Assembly: GCF_024298885.1 (NCBI RefSeq) | Contig: NZ_CP101166.1 | Location: 248,001 to 312,000, forward strand | Reading direction: 5' to 3' | From: Haloglomus halophilum | GTDB lineage: Archaea > Halobacteriota > Halobacteria > Halobacteriales > Haloarculaceae | DNA length: 64,000 nucleotides | Shown here: positions 36,921 through 47,212 of the stretch, in pieces | How positions within the stretch are numbered: position 1 is the stretch's first letter | How the letters are laid out: each line of letters opens with the position of its first letter | Notes under the pieces: generated by a model | Seen by the model: only the letters and a program-made list of their open reading frames with translations | What the model was told of the DNA's origin: nothing | Databases searched by the model: none | Made by a program: the position numbers and the translations under genes

Positions 36921-38823
36921 CTACCGAAGGAAGTCGGTGTCACCCTCGCACGACGAATCATGGAGCCGTCGAACTTCGGCGAACGTTTTGTAGTCGACTG
37001 TGATGTGCTCCGGTTCGTGGAGCAGTTGCTGAAACGACGGTCGGGACAGATGCTGTTCAGCCGTCTCCGCTCTGTTCTCCGGAACGACGACATAGAGGTC
37101 GACCATGAGATTCGGCACACTGGCCGCGAAATCGGCCATCCGGAGGAGTCCAGAATAGATCTGCGTCGAGTTCTCGACTTCGAACATCTTGACGATGGAA
37201 TCGCCGTCCAACCAGATGACGTCGATATACTCGATAAGTTCGGCCGCCTTTTCGGGCAGTCCTCGAAGCGGGAGGGTGTCGACACAACCCTCGCCGAGCG
37301 TCCTACCGTCGATCGACTCACTGCGGTCGTTCCGAGCGACGAATACGTCGTGCTGATGAGCCCGTCCGAGTTGGACGAGTGCGTGCTGGATTTCCAGGTG
37401 GTCTCGTACCGAACGGGTTTCATCCTTGTCGTCGGTCAGACCTTGATCGTTCGTCGATTCTTGCTTCCGTTGCTCCGCGTGTTCAATACCGGATGGTGCC
37501 GACTCTGGACCCGTAGATGCCGTCGCTGAGGCAGAACGCCAGTGGCTGGGAGTCGCCGAGGAATCGGCGCTGGTAACGGATTTCCGGAGGTGGTCGTTCA
37601 GGTACGTCTCGATTGCCTCCAGAGCAGCCGTGCAATCCGGCTGCAGCTGGTACTCGAAGTAGACCCCCTCCCCTCGGCCGCCAGCGATCTGCTCGCGTTC
37701 AAGGAATGGCCACCGTTCCTCGAGTTCTTTGAGTCGTTCCCGGACGTATGCGTCGGACCAGGGATCGCCCTCCAGGTCTGTTTCAAGCGTCTTCCGATGG
37801 TTCTGAATCTCGGCTGTCCGAACTGGTTCTCCACTCTCATTCTGACGGGTAGCGAGTATCCAGAAGAGAAGCTGCGTCGGGGGGTACTCCCGTCGACAAC
37901 TGCCCGGAGATCGTGCAGGGCCCACCGCTCGGTGGCTGCATCGACGTGCTCCATGCGCACGGCGTCGGCATCCTCACGCTCGGCACAGTGCCAAGCCTCT
38001 CTGAGGAGACGGAGGGCCCGCGACGCATTGGCGGCGTACGGGAGCGTCGACTCAGCACAGTGCCGAATCGTCTCCGTATCGACGGCTCCATCGATGAATG
38101 CGTCCTCTGCACGGTCCGAGAGAATCTCCTCGAGATCGTCCGCGTCGTAGCCGTCGAAATAGACCGTTGCGTCGACGTACTTCTCGAAGCGGCTGCACTC
38201 GTCGAACTGGGTTTCGTCCGTTAGGATGACCGTGATGCTGTATGCGCCTGGCGCGCCGATACGGTCCCCGTCGAGTCGATCCCGCGTACTCCGGGCCAGG
38301 AACTCCCAGATTGGTGGAAGCCGAGCCGTCTTATCGATGTCGGAATCGGGGGAAGAAAGCGGCGCCCCGGAGGTAGAGCAATCGAGCACGAGATGCGTCG
38401 GTTGGTCGATCGCCGCCAACTCGTCGATCGCATCATCGAACAGGGTCTCCGTCTTCTCAGTGGACTTTCGAATAGGGTCACCACCCCGGGCCGCTCGTAT
38501 CTGGTTCAACACGCTGATTACGGTTGGCGATCGTTCGGCTGGTGATAGACCGGGACCTCGATGACCTCGGCAGCATCGATTGAAGAGAGCACCTCGCGAA
38601 CTGAGGTGGTCTTCCCGACCGCGGCGGAGTCCGGGGGACCGTACACGACCACATTCGACCCGCTGCACTCGCCCTGTTGAAGCGGAGCATACAGTGCCTC
38701 CAACTGGCGAATCTGAGACTCGCGAGCGACCGGGGAACGCACTTCGTCGGGATGACGGTACACGTCGAGAGGGGCGGAATCAGCGATCAAACGGTTGTCC
38801 CGGTCGAAGATTGAATCCTGCAC
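36921..38823 (-). pseudogene. Orc1-like ATPase fused to a nuclease-like C-terminal domain, two frameshifts
   Basis: Three frames join into one protein of about 630 residues. Frame 1 (38518-38823) reads DVYRHPDEVRSPVARESQIR and VVVYGPPDSAAVGKTTSVRE, a Walker A with extra residues. Frame 2 (to about 37.88 kb) covers THLVLDCSTSG in the Walker B region, SITVILTDETQFDE and the AAA+ lid DGYDADDLEEILSDRAEDAF. Frame 3 (to 36921) starts at PPTQLLFWILATRQN, a winged helix, then a linker and a second domain with LIEYIDVIWLDGDSIVKMFE and VENSTQIYSGLLRM. The spaced D, E-x-E and preceding strands look like a PD-(D/E)xK nuclease core. The shifts fall near 38.53 kb and in a run of six C (37879-37884, minus strand). 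Each is a single-base indel. Confidence 0.65.
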
Positions 38824-38969
38824 ATGACCGGCTGGCTGCCTGATGAGTAATAAACTAACTGGCGCCTCGATAGGCTACAGTGTAAAATACTGGGCGTATC
38901 AACCCTGAGTCTGGAGAATCGTCTCACATCGTACCGATCAGCGATCCGTGCGGCGACAAATCAGTCGTA

Positions 38970-39505
38970 ATCGAGATACATCTCGATCAACAATCTGAAA
39001 TGGCGATGCAAGGTAGTTTAGATTCGGCGCAACCAGAAGAACAATCAGTAACGTAACTAAACAATTGAATATCGGATTCGAGAAATTCGATGAAGCAGGC
39101 AGTGGCCGCGGCCGCCCAGCTGGTACCGAGCCGATGATCTCCATCCGCAAATCCGGCAGCATCGGCGTCAACCAGGCCGCCATCGAGGAATTCTTCGAGG
39201 ACGACGACGGCGCCGTGATGTACTACGATGAGGATGCCAACCAGGTCGGTATCGAGCCGGTCGCGGACAAGGACGCCGATGACGCGGCCTACACCGTCAG
39301 CAAGACCGACTCCGGGGGCACCATCGCCCCGAAGGCGTTCCTCGAACGCTACGACCTCATTCCCGAGGTGACCACACAGTACGACCCGGAGTGGAACGAC
39401 GACGAGTCGCTCGTCGTTCTCGACCTCGACGAACCGAAGAAGACCTACGGCTCTGCGGACGACGAGGCGGAAGGTGAGGCAGAGAGTGACGAGGACGACG
39501 AGTAG
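38970..39505 (+). repeat. duplicated block, copy 1 (partner 44036-44550)
   Basis: The sequence from 38970 through the acidic gene is repeated at 44036. Similarity starts about 95 bases before the gene. There a short frame is conserved in both copies (EIHLDQQSEMAMQGSLDSAQ here, EIHLNQQSETAIEGGLDSAQ there), each ending in a stop a few bases before the acidic gene. It looks like the tail of a vanished upstream gene carried along in both copies. Confidence 0.8.
39065..39505 (+). CDS. small acidic protein of unknown function, copy 1
   Basis: A 146-residue, very acidic protein: FEKFDEAGSGRGRPAGTEPM, ISIRKSGSIGVNQAAIEEFF, then a beta-rich middle and a C-terminal run of Asp and Glu. I do not recognise the family. 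The ISIRKSGSIGVNQAAI stretch resembles a short strand-helix unit of small DNA-binding proteins, but that is weak. In the second copy the start is ATG; here the corresponding codon is ATC and the only in-frame start is the TTG two codons upstream at 39065. Expression may therefore be lowered. Confidence 0.65.
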   Translation: MNIGFEKFDEAGSGRGRPAGTEPMISIRKSGSIGVNQAAIEEFFEDDDGAVMYYDEDANQVGIEPVADKDADDAAYTVSKTDSGGTIAPKAFLERYDLIPEVTTQYDPEWNDDESLVVLDLDEPKKTYGSADDEAEGEAESDEDDE

Positions 39506-39589
39506 TACCAGCGGACCCAGGGAGAGAGTGCAATAGCAGCGCCACAGGTCACTCAGGTACGTCTCTTTCGTTCATCTTCGTCTTCGTCA

Positions 39590-39909
39590 ATCAGGCGAGC
39601 GACGAGCCCATCACCACCGATGATGTCGTCCAGGCCAAGTTCCGGGCCGCCACGGCCGACGCCATCGACGAGGCGTACAACATCGGCACGGGCACGGAAA
39701 CCTCCGTGCTCGACCTCGCCGAGACCATCCAGCAGGCCACGAACACCGACTCGGCGATCGTCCACACCGACCCGCGCCCAGCCGACATCGACCACTGTGT
39801 CGCGGACATCTCGAAGGCTCGCGAGCAGCTCGGCTACGCCCCACGGATGTCGCTACGAGAGGGCATCGAAGCGTTGCAGAAAACCACCCGAAGCACAGAG
39901 CTGGATTGA
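39590..39909 (+). pseudogene. NAD-dependent sugar epimerase, C-terminal fragment
   Basis: The plus-strand frame reads TTDDVVQAKFRAATADAIDE, then AYNIGTGTETSVLDLAETIQ, and ADISKAREQLGYAPRMSLRE before a stop at 39907-39909. These are the C-terminal blocks of GalE-like extended SDRs: the V-Q-A/N helix, the Y-N-x-G-x-G strand and the L-G-Y/W-x-P ending. The Rossmann half with the NAD loop and the catalytic Tyr-Lys is missing. It is a dead fragment, probably left by the rearrangements around it. Confidence 0.75.
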
Positions 39910-40009
39910 CTACGATAGAGTGTCTCCACCAGAGATTCGCCACCCCTGCAGCAACCGACGGAACCACAACGCCGATGTGGAACGGGCCCACCAGCGGTAC
40001 TGTACCCGT

Positions 40010-40408
40010 ATGGAGGATGACGGGCTCCCCACGCCGGACGAGATTCTCGCCGTGCACGAGCAGCTCGAGGAAGCGTACGACCTGAAGCATCGCGGACTGA
40101 TGAAGGCTGCTCCGCGACTGAAACTCGAACGCGAGGTCCTGGCGCCGGCCCGGGAGTACGAGAACCCCCACTACCGTGCCGCTGCCCTGCTCTGGGAACT
40201 GGTCAGTCTCCATCTGTTCGAGGACGGCAACAAGCGGACGGCATGGACCGTGACAGTTGAGTACCTGTCTCGCCACGGAATCGATACGGACCACCTGGGA
40301 GACGAGACGGCGACGGTCATCCGACGAATCGGGCTCTTCAGCGTGGAAGAGCTGGCGACGTGGCTGGAAACGGGCGAGATCGACACCTCCAGGCTGCCGG
40401 AGGATTAA
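40010..40408 (+). CDS. doc: Doc-type Fic-fold toxin
   Basis: A 132-residue protein. HLFEDGNKRTAWTVTVEYLS near residue 68 is the Fic/Doc active-site motif H-x-F-x-(D/N)-G-N-K-R; in Doc the loop phosphorylates EF-Tu using ATP. The helix pattern before it (PTPDEILAVHEQLEEAYDLK) and the C-terminal FSVEELATWLETGE also fit the death-on-curing family. The normal partner is a Phd-type antitoxin just upstream, but no such gene is visible; upstream lies an epimerase fragment. It may be an orphan or be controlled by an unrecognised partner such as the tiny gene that follows. Confidence 0.8.
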   Translation: MEDDGLPTPDEILAVHEQLEEAYDLKHRGLMKAAPRLKLEREVLAPAREYENPHYRAAALLWELVSLHLFEDGNKRTAWTVTVEYLSRHGIDTDHLGDETATVIRRIGLFSVEELATWLETGEIDTSRLPED

Positions 40409-40433
40409 CTATGCTACAGTCGAATGTGGTTGT

Positions 40434-40544
40434 ATGAGCGAGCCCGCATCCGACCCCGCCCCCGACGTCGATGAGGAGTACCGGGCGCGAATCGACCGGA
40501 TCATCGCTGCACAACGGGATATCCTCGACGAACTCGCCGACTGA
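40434..40544 (+). CDS. 36-residue acidic mini-protein
   Basis: ATG 40434 opens MSEPASDPAPDVDEEYRARI and ends RIIAAQRDILDELAD. It is acidic, with an amphipathic helix in the second half. It lies 25 bases after the Doc gene on the same strand. The composition is halophilic and the start is good, so it may be real, but no family is recognised. An antitoxin role is possible only by position. Confidence 0.4.
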   Translation: MSEPASDPAPDVDEEYRARIDRIIAAQRDILDELAD

Positions 40545-40906
40545 CCCGCACCGGGGCTGTACTCGTGCGCGTCCCGCCCGAACAGGGCGGAGTGGACTTG
40601 CGGGAGACACCGCAGGCGTTCCTCCGGTTTCCCGCTCACCGATGCGCTCCGCCGATGCCGGTTGACATCCTCGTACCCCTGAAGAGGTGGGCTTCCGCGC
40701 GCTATGCGTCAGATACACTCCTCTCGTCGGGCAACACGGCGACCGTCTCGCTCGTCGATTAGGAGCAGGTCGGCTCCTTCCTTGACGGATAGCAGATCGC
40801 AGCTGTTTCTCCGCGGTCGAGTTCGGTGACAATCTCGATGAAGAAGTCGGAACGGTCAACCGGGACCGGCGTCAGGAATCCGGACTCACAGAGTCTCAAG
40901 GCGGAA
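40545..40906. other. gene-free stretch with an IS200/IS605-like end
   Basis: No supported gene. At 40662-40696 the sequence TTGACATCCTCG leads into an imperfect hairpin and GTGGGCTTCC. The same TGACATCC start precedes hairpins at 44.55 and 48.10 kb. It is probably the right end of a lost IS1341/IS605-type element. Confidence 0.5.
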
Positions 40907-42322
<1,416 letters not shown>

Positions 42323-43301
42323 ATACACGAGCTCTGTGACGGGTAAATCCGGAGTACAGGAGTCTGAGCCCACTCTCATTCACGGCCGGGGCTGCGTCCA
42401 GATCTCTAACCAGTCTCCTCAGGCGAGTTTGCGGCCGATCTGGCGTTCCATCGGTACCCCCCGCAGTATCGACTTTGCACACACCTGTTAGCGCGCCGCT
42501 ACACGGCGAAACCCGGCCGCATATCCGAATTCGGTGGATCACGGACCGATACCGGGGGTCTGCACACGCACGGGGTCAGTCCGCAACGAAACGGTGTGGG
42601 CTCGCGTGTGAACGACATCGAGTGGGCACCAGAATCCCACTCGTCCACAACGAACTGAGAACCGTCGGTAGAGCCGCTTCACAGTGGACTCTCCATCGTG
42701 GCGATTCCCCACCGTGATGTCAGGATGAGCGCACTTGAGAGCGATACTACGCCGGAGAGAGCTTGTATCCTCGGTTTCGCATCGAATTCAGTTCCCCATA
42801 CGGTACGCACGAACGCTCCCCTGGGTCCCCAGAAGCGTCGTAATATCGTCTTCCAGGGCCTGTAAACCAGGGATATGGCCATGATGGATGGACAGAGGCT
42901 CCTCCAATCGTCTCAAGCGTACAGGCCGATTTCACGACCGAGAGGTCCGTGTACGCCGATACTCGGCTCCGGAACTCGTGGCCCTCCCGGAAGCCGGTAG
43001 CGACACCGGGCGATCTGGTGACCAACTGTCGCGATACACGGTGTCCCGGGGTATCTCCGAGAGGTCTGTCGCTGTGCTGCCGAGGTGGGCCTGTACATTC
43101 CTGTGGTCTGGCTCGTTGCTGTTCACACACGTTCTTCACGCGTTATATTGCGGACCGAATCGGGCGTGTGCAGTCGAAACTGTGGTTGCACCGTCGAATC
43201 ATCGCGTTGGTGCAGGGGCTATGCGGGTGATCTCCGGATTTCCGAAAGTCGTGGTTGTCGCTGTGAGCCGGATGGAACGTGTCGTCGGAACGGTGGTGAG
43301 G
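42323..43301. other. about 1 kb with no supported gene
   Basis: Open frames exist on both strands, including a long plus-strand frame (42888-44036), but none shows a known family or halophilic protein composition, and the long frame is opposite the zinc-binding gene at 43.3-43.7 kb. I see no repeat or element end in it. Confidence 0.4.
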
Positions 43302-43742
43302 TCACTCGACCGTGTCGAGCGACGCCGTGAGCTGCTGTGCGGTGTCGAGGCCAGTGTGGAACCGGCCGATGAGCTCCGTCTGGTGCTCCGCACAGGCGAG
43401 GGGTGCGACGGCCCCATCCTGGACGGGAATCAGTGGCTGTTGTGGGTTGGTGAGCGTGAGCTGGCAGCTGGGACACGAGATTCCGCCGGCCGGCCGGTGC
43501 TCGATGAGCGAGGCCGTTCCGTCCGTTGTGAACCCGCAGGCGGTAGCGAACCGTTCGAGATGGGCCTCACACCCCACGACCGGGACCGTCAACTGATCGA
43601 GAAGCAGGAAGGATACCGTCTGACTGGTGGCCGATTGGAGGGCAGCCTCGCAGGCATCACACTGGATTGGTGGGGAACCCTGGGCCTCCGCATGCTGTTG
43701 CTCGGAGATGTCTGCAGGACACATGTGAGAGTGATACGACAT
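43302..43742 (-). CDS. small putative zinc-binding protein
   Basis: A 146-residue protein with cysteine and histidine pairs: PIQCDACEAALQ, VVGCEAHLERFATACGF, GGISCPSCQLTLTN and PLACAEHQTELIGRFHTGL. Two C-x2-C knuckles with matching C-x2-H partners suggest two zinc sites. The family is not recognised; the pattern recalls small haloarchaeal zinc-finger proteins of unknown role. It stands alone in a region of IS ends and the duplicated acidic gene. Confidence 0.6.
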   Translation of the reverse strand: MSYHSHMCPADISEQQHAEAQGSPPIQCDACEAALQSATSQTVSFLLLDQLTVPVVGCEAHLERFATACGFTTDGTASLIEHRPAGGISCPSCQLTLTNPQQPLIPVQDGAVAPLACAEHQTELIGRFHTGLDTAQQLTASLDTVE

Positions 43743-44035
43743 TGGGTCGTCAGACGGGAAAGGCTGTGGGCGACCGACGACGACACGCTCAGGGGCGACT
43801 CAGCTAGCACGGATGGACCAATCGACGACTGGATTCGGGCTACCAGTAGCGGCGAATCCTTGATTACACGGTTTTCTCCACGAGTGTGTCCTGGGACTCG
43901 AACGATCTGTGCAATTGAAACAGGGTGCGGGGACACAGGGCGAGTGTCGAATGCAACGATCGACGTACCTGTTCCGGGGGATGTGACTCCACGCTCTATC
44001 CGTCATCCGCTGGGAAAATGGCATGTATCTGCATA

Positions 44036-44550
44036 ATCGAAATTCATCTCAACCAGCAATCTGAAACGGCGATAGAAGGTGGTTTAGATTCGGCGCAACC
44101 AGAAGAACAATCAGCAACGTAAACAAACAATTGAATATGGGATTCGAGAAATTCGATGAAGCGGGCTCCGGCCGCGGCCGCCCGGCCGGCACCGAGCCGA
44201 TGATCTCCATCCGGAAATCGGGCAGCATCGGCGTCAATCAGGCCGCCATCGAGGCGTTCTTCGAGGACGACGACGGCGCCGTGATGTACTACGATGAGGA
44301 TGCCAACCAGGTCGGTATCGAGCCGGTCGCGGACAAGGACGCCGACGAGGCCGCCTACACCGTCAGCAAGACCGACTCCGGGGGTACCATTGCCCCGAAG
44401 GCGTTCCTCGAACGCTACGACCTCATCCCGGAGGTCACCACGCAGTACGACCCGGAGTGGAACGACGACGAATCACTCGTCGTCCTCGACCTCGACGAAC
44501 CGAAGAAGACCTACGGCTCTCCCGACGACGAGGACGACGCCGAGGATTGA
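44036..44550 (+). repeat. duplicated block, copy 2 (partner 38970-39505)
   Basis: Similar to copy 1 from about 100 bases before the acidic gene through most of its length. The similarity ends in the acidic tail, where an IS-type end follows immediately. Confidence 0.8.
44137..44550 (+). CDS. small acidic protein of unknown function, copy 2
   Basis: A 137-residue protein nearly identical to copy 1 through LDEPKKTYGS, with a shorter tail PDDEDDAED. ATG 44137 is intact here. The stop codon TGA (44548-44550) is part of TTGACATCC, the start of an IS200/IS605-like hairpin end. The element therefore supplied the stop and replaced the original C-terminus. The function is unknown; two copies 5 kb apart suggest either dosage benefit or simple recombination. 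Confidence 0.65.
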   Translation: MGFEKFDEAGSGRGRPAGTEPMISIRKSGSIGVNQAAIEAFFEDDDGAVMYYDEDANQVGIEPVADKDADEAAYTVSKTDSGGTIAPKAFLERYDLIPEVTTQYDPEWNDDESLVVLDLDEPKKTYGSPDDEDDAED

Positions 44551-44829
44551 CATCCCCCCACGACTGAAGTCGTGGGCGTTCTCCTCAAATCTCTGTAAAT
44601 CCACCCGGCGGGAAGCCGGGGTGTCTCGGTTCGTGCGCCGTGCGTGAGTCCCGCGAGGGATGTGGCGTCTTCGACGTCCTGACGGACGCAGTATCTCCTT
44701 GCACCGTACATCTCCGCCGTCCACGAGGGAGTCGGGGGATGCCCCCGGACACCCCGTTCGGCGCGTCCGGGCACGGGTCGTGCCATCGACCTGCCTGCCC
44801 TTTGAGCCACGACGAGCAGACTGCTCGAG

Positions 44830-45563
44830 ACAAGCACAACTCACGGACAGTCGTCGGCGTGGACGTGAACGAGGACAACGTGGCCCTGGCCGCTCTGTCC
44901 GAGGATGGTGTCGAGGAGACGCTGGTTATCGACTTCCCCGAAATCAAGTTCGAGCGTCACCGCTACTTCACGATCCGAAAGCGCGTTCAGAACGCGGAGA
45001 AAGAAAGCATTCACGACACGCTTGAAGGGCGTGAGGAACGATTCGTCCGCGATCGACTCCACAAGGTGTCTCGGCACATAGTGGAGTGGAGCCAGCAGCT
45101 CGAGAGGCCGTGCATCGTCTTTGAAGACCTCAAACAGATGCGCGACAGTATCGACTACGGCACGCGGATGAACCGACGCTTGCACCACCTGCCGTTCCGC
45201 GCCCTTCAGTTCTATATGTCATACAAGGCGTCGTTCGAGGGCATCCCGACTGCGTGGATTAACCCCGAGTACACGAGCCAACGGTGTCCGATATGCGAAC
45301 ACACGGAGCGAGCGAACCGCAACAGGAAGCGGTTCAAGTGTCGGTCGTGTGGGCATCAAGATCACAGCGACCGTGGTGCAAGCGTCAACATCGCTGTGAA
45401 AGGCATCAAGAAGCATCAGGACTGGAATGTGCCTGCTCTCAACAGCCTCCCCCAAGTGCGGAAGGTGCGACGGCGGGCATCGGGGGCCGTGGACGCCCCG
45501 ACCGTGACCCACCCGACCGTTCGAGGCGATCAGGCCGATGGTCGGATGGGAGTGTCTAACTAA
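44830..45563 (+). pseudogene. tnpB: TnpB homologue, N-terminal third missing
   Basis: From about 44.83 kb the frame reads SRTVVGVDVNEDNVALAAL with the first RuvC aspartate, then IVFEDLKQMRDSI with the glutamate, AWINPEYTSQRCPICEHTER and CRSCGHQDHSDRGASVNIA with the zinc ribbon and last aspartate. The wedge and recognition domains (about 120 residues) that bind the guide RNA are absent. The frame is open upstream to 44640 but that part has no similarity to the family. It is a different subfamily from the copy at 41 kb. A nuclease core without RNA-binding part is unlikely to be programmable. Confidence 0.75.
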
Positions 45564-45577
45564 CCCACGGGAAGCCT

Positions 45578-45647
45578 CGGGGTCGCCGGAAGACGAAGTC
45601 TTCCGAAATGACGAGACGCCTTCGGCGTCTCGAACCACTTGACCCCG
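45578..45647. ncRNA. branched hairpin structure 3' of tnpB, candidate guide-RNA scaffold
   Basis: An outer stem CGGGGTC (45578-45584) pairs with GACCCCG (45641-45647) and encloses two hairpins: CGGAAGAC-GAA-GTCTTCCG (45587-45605) and CGAGACGCC-TTC-GGCGTCTCG (45612-45632). Together they form a three-way junction starting 15 bases after the tnpB stop. Guide RNAs of TnpB elements come from this position, so it may be such an RNA or the processed right end. A terminator or an unrelated hairpin insert are alternatives. Confidence 0.4.
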
Positions 45648-45887
45648 TGGCCGTTCACCCGCTCGTCGCGAAGCGCTGTGTGAGAGAACTCCGACAGATG
45701 GAGACGAATGCAGAACTCAATAGTGCCGACCCGACGACCATCTGGCAGCACCTGAGCTGACTGCGAGAAGGAAGTGCGGTAGCGACAATGAGTGCTATCG
45801 AGGGTCAGCCCGTATCGATGTACGTCGCCGCCTGTTGGGCAACTCTGTCGGTGAACGATTTCGGCGAATACGTGGGGCCGAAATCAG

Positions 45888-46310
45888 TCAGTCCTTCCCC
45901 GCCGGTCGGGGCATCTGCTCGACATCCCGAATCCGGGCCGTCTTCTCGACGGCCTCGTACTGGCGCTGCCACGCCTCGCGTGGGAACAGCCCGTTCCGGT
46001 CGAACAGCGCCCGCGCCTCGTCGGTGATCGTGTAGAACTTGTTCGGGAAGTCCCGGCGCCGATTGCCGGGCACGACCTCCAGCACCCGGACGACCTTGGC
46101 GTCGACGAGGCGCCGGAGGTGCCGGCGGATGGCGTCCTCGCTCTTGTCGGGGTTCACGTACGCCAACTCCTCGACGCTCGGTGCACCCTTCGGATGACCG
46201 GCGATGTCCGACAGCAGGTCCGCCCGGGGCGTGTCCGTCGCCTCCTGGAGCGCCCGCCACGTATCGAACCCCTCGTCGCCGTGGTCGGGCTCTCTCGTCT
46301 GCGGTTCCAT
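45888..46310 (-). CDS. winged-helix transcriptional regulator
   Basis: A 140-residue protein. DTPRADLLSDIAGHPKGAPS and DAIRRHLRRLVDAKVVRVLE form a helix-turn-helix with the wing RRDFPNKFYTITDEARALFD, the layout of ArsR/MarR-like haloarchaeal regulators. No metal-binding cysteines are visible. ATG 46310 is taken; an upstream TTT-ATG-like A/T patch (TATTTATGG) lies about 30 bases before it, which fits a leaderless transcript. It is divergent from the gene at 46389 with 78 bases between, so it may control that gene. Confidence 0.65.
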   Translation of the reverse strand: MEPQTREPDHGDEGFDTWRALQEATDTPRADLLSDIAGHPKGAPSVEELAYVNPDKSEDAIRRHLRRLVDAKVVRVLEVVPGNRRRDFPNKFYTITDEARALFDRNGLFPREAWQRQYEAVEKTARIRDVEQMPRPAGKD

Positions 46311-46388
46311 ATCGCCCCGTACACCACGCGGCGCCATAAATACTTTCACTCAAATGAGTTTGGTTCCACAGATAGTCTACAAAGTGAT

Positions 46389-47072
46389 ATGGTATCCGAA
46401 CACATAATTGATGTGTGCTCCGGAGCGACGACCAGCATGGACCCTGCCGACGGTGACGACCACACGGACGGTTCGGGTAAAGGGGAGCAATCATCGCCAG
46501 CGCCCGCAGACGTGGATGCGGCCGCGAATGTAGAAGACCGACTCGTGGATGCTGGTGCGACCTCGTTGACACCCACTGAATACCAGCGACTCAAGGACCT
46601 CGTGAACGGTGACCGGCTCGAGCAGATCAAGGGCCACTCACGTCGGTATCTCGTGGCGGGCGCGGGTGGAGACGGTGAGGCAGCCGACCGCCGGGGACTG
46701 GTCTGTGGCCGACTTGACGACCGTCGTGACCCACCAGCGGTCGCCGTCCGGCTGGAGGATTTCGGTCTGACCCGTGAGGAGATGGCCCTGTGGGCCCGCC
46801 TGTTCGACGTGCTGTGTGGGATGGCGACCCACGTAGTTGCGGTGCTGGAGGACTTCGACGGCGGCTACGTGTGGGAACTGGGCCTGCTGTACGCACCGTC
46901 CTATCGGGCGAAGGCGTGGGTACCCCAGCGTGTATATGACGACGACCGGACCCAGCGCGAGCACTACGAGAACGGGATGGCGGCCGCCCATCTCGAACAC
47001 CTCTCCCGAGAGCGAGTCTTCACCTGGGCGACGGTATCTGACCTTCGGGCGGCGGTTGATGAGATCCCGTAG
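46389..47072 (+). CDS. uncharacterised protein, possible nucleotide/NAD-binding domain
   Basis: A 227-residue protein; an alternative ATG lies at 46437. The first 60 residues are acidic and probably disordered. The rest has RLKDLVNGDRLEQIKGHSRR and ends with THVVAVLEDFDGGYVWELGL and YAPSYRAKAWVPQRVYDDDR. A strand ending in acidic residues followed by G-x-x-W/Y-E-L-G occurs in nucleoside deoxyribosyltransferase-like and TIR-like folds, where the Glu is catalytic. That similarity is short and only suggestive. It is paired head to head with a winged-helix regulator. Function unknown. Confidence 0.5.
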   Translation: MVSEHIIDVCSGATTSMDPADGDDHTDGSGKGEQSSPAPADVDAAANVEDRLVDAGATSLTPTEYQRLKDLVNGDRLEQIKGHSRRYLVAGAGGDGEAADRRGLVCGRLDDRRDPPAVAVRLEDFGLTREEMALWARLFDVLCGMATHVVAVLEDFDGGYVWELGLLYAPSYRAKAWVPQRVYDDDRTQREHYENGMAAAHLEHLSRERVFTWATVSDLRAAVDEIP

Positions 47073-47212
47073 TCCACCTATTCGAACACTCGAGGTGGGG
47101 CCTGAGCGTCTGGATATCCGCTATGGATTCAGAATTCGGGAGAGGATGTAGCTGACAGCCGTCTATCTCCAAGGCTCATGTATTACTCCACCATTGTATC
47201 TGCGGCAAGAGG

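Larger units (their letters stand above)
44547..45650 (+). mobile_element. second IS1341-type element remnant
   Basis: The left boundary is TTGACATCC plus the hairpin CCCACGACTGAAGTCGTGGG (44557-44576). A tnpB 3' part lies inside, and a branched hairpin structure follows at 45578-45647. The N-terminal third of the gene is missing, replaced by unrelated sequence, so the element has an internal deletion. Confidence 0.6.

Noticed and set aside
36294..37529. A 411-codon plus-strand frame across the Orc1 fragments
   Set aside because: It is opposite recognisable Orc1 and nuclease-like sequence and has no family pattern.
38824..39064. Possible replication origin between the Orc1-like gene and the acidic gene
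   Set aside because: No origin-recognition-box-like repeats are visible, and the block before the acidic gene is explained by duplication.
42888..44036. A 382-codon plus-strand frame
   Set aside because: Composition rich in Arg, Cys and Trp is unlike a haloarchaeal protein. It overlaps the better supported zinc-binding gene on the other strand.
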